A stretch of 7,078 nucleotides of DNA from CAZHHH01 sp964532085 (GTDB lineage: Bacteria > Bacteroidota > Bacteroidia > Bacteroidales > Marinilabiliaceae): NCBI GenBank assembly GCA_964532085.1, contig CAZHHH010000125.1:1-7078 (forward strand), in the 5' to 3' direction. This document shows positions 6,838 to 7,078 of the stretch, one piece after another. The notes under the pieces are model-generated. The model saw only the letters and a list, made by a program, of their open reading frames with translations, was not told the origin of the DNA and did not search any database. The translations under genes and the position numbers were made by a program. Position 1 is the stretch's first letter; each line of letters starts with the position of its first letter.

Positions 6838-7078
6838 ATGGAAAAAGAAGGAATGAAAAAGTACGGGATAAACCCTGATAACGGTATGGAGTTTGGAATT
6901 TACACCTTGGGCGACCATATGCCTGACCCTAACACGGGCGTACGTATTCCAGCCGTGCAGAGGATACAGGAAATTATAGAGTTGGCCAAATTGGCAGAAC
7001 AAGCTGGCCTTGATTTCTTCAGCGTGGGGGAAAGTCATCAAGATTTTTTTGTAACCCAAGCACACAGCGTAGTGTTCA
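6838..7078 (+). CDS. LLM-class flavin-dependent oxidoreductase, truncated by window end
   Basis: Only the first 80 codons are present; the frame is still open at the right edge. The N-terminus contains M-E-F-G-I-Y-T-L-G-D-H (17-27), the first strand of the luciferase-like TIM barrel. R-I-Q-E-I-I-E-L-A-K-L-A-E-Q-A-G-L-D (42-59) and V-G-E-S-H-Q-D-F-F (63-71) are typical of bacterial luciferase-like (LLM) monooxygenases. Family members are usually about 330-360 residues and oxidise small organic molecules with reduced flavin; the substrate cannot be told. The ATG at 6838 is preferred over the in-frame ATG at 6853 because AGAAGAG (6821-6827) sits 10 nt upstream. The gene diverges from the HxlR regulator, which probably controls it. 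GC content is high for this window (35 of 60 bases in 6901-6960). Confidence 0.92.
   Translation, partial: MEKEGMKKYGINPDNGMEFGIYTLGDHMPDPNTGVRIPAVQRIQEIIELAKLAEQAGLDFFSVGESHQDFFVTQAHSVVF

Noticed and set aside
6802..7065. Minus-strand 87-codon frame opposite the oxidoreductase gene
   Set aside because: It is antisense to a clear LLM-family coding sequence on the plus strand and has no family features of its own.
1..7078. CRISPR arrays, tRNA or rRNA genes, insertion sequences, toxin-antitoxin pairs or phage-defence genes
   Set aside because: No regularly spaced repeats, cloverleaf-like segments, transposase motifs or defence-protein signatures were seen on either strand.

Overview
The window looks like a chromosomal segment of a member of the Bacteroidota, probably Flavobacteriia or Cytophagia. 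The evidence is the very low GC over most of its length, candidate promoters of the Bacteroidota form (TAnnTTTG at -7, TTG further upstream), signal peptides ending in a Ser-Gln junction, and a protein resembling the SUMF1-like GldJ/GldK group. I cannot name the species. Apart from one gene cut off at the right edge, every gene lies on the minus strand. A run of exactly 100 N (1228-1327) is an assembly gap that cuts two genes, so their joining sequence, and possibly whole genes, are missing.

The centre (1328-5240, transcribed right to left) is a compact operon for modifying a surface glycan. It holds an AlgI-type MBOAT O-acyltransferase, then an SGNH-hydrolase-like membrane-anchored partner starting 3 nt after the MBOAT stop codon, then, after 44 nt, an asparagine-synthetase-like protein. 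The MBOAT/SGNH pair is the familiar machinery for putting acyl (usually acetyl) groups on an extracellular polysaccharide. The asparagine-synthetase-like protein keeps its ATP-binding PP-loop but has lost the N-terminal cysteine needed to take ammonia from glutamine. No glycosyltransferase or polymerase is visible.

Left of the gap (66-1227) lie an exported protein with a recognisable TonB C-terminal-like domain followed by about 165 residues I cannot assign, and a possible 63-residue membrane protein. They are separated by a spacer with a perfect 12-bp inverted repeat. Whether they belong to the same operon cannot be decided across the gap.

Right of the operon, 5241-5516 is a spacer with a candidate promoter and a hairpin. 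It is followed by a small exported protein (5517-6104) that looks like a miniaturised SUMF1/formylglycine-generating-enzyme-like domain lacking the usual catalytic core.

From about 6330 the composition shifts to clearly higher GC. This part holds an HxlR-family regulator (GTG start) and, divergently, the first 80 codons of an LLM-class flavin-dependent oxidoreductase. Such divergent pairs commonly make a regulator-target unit. The shift suggests a conserved chromosomal flank beside a low-GC accessory locus.

I saw no tRNA, rRNA, CRISPR array or intact mobile element. The most unusual items are the cysteine-less asparagine-synthetase-like protein in an acyltransferase operon, the TonB_C-like protein with an unknown tail, and the miniature SUMF1-like protein. 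None of these by itself proves a new system.
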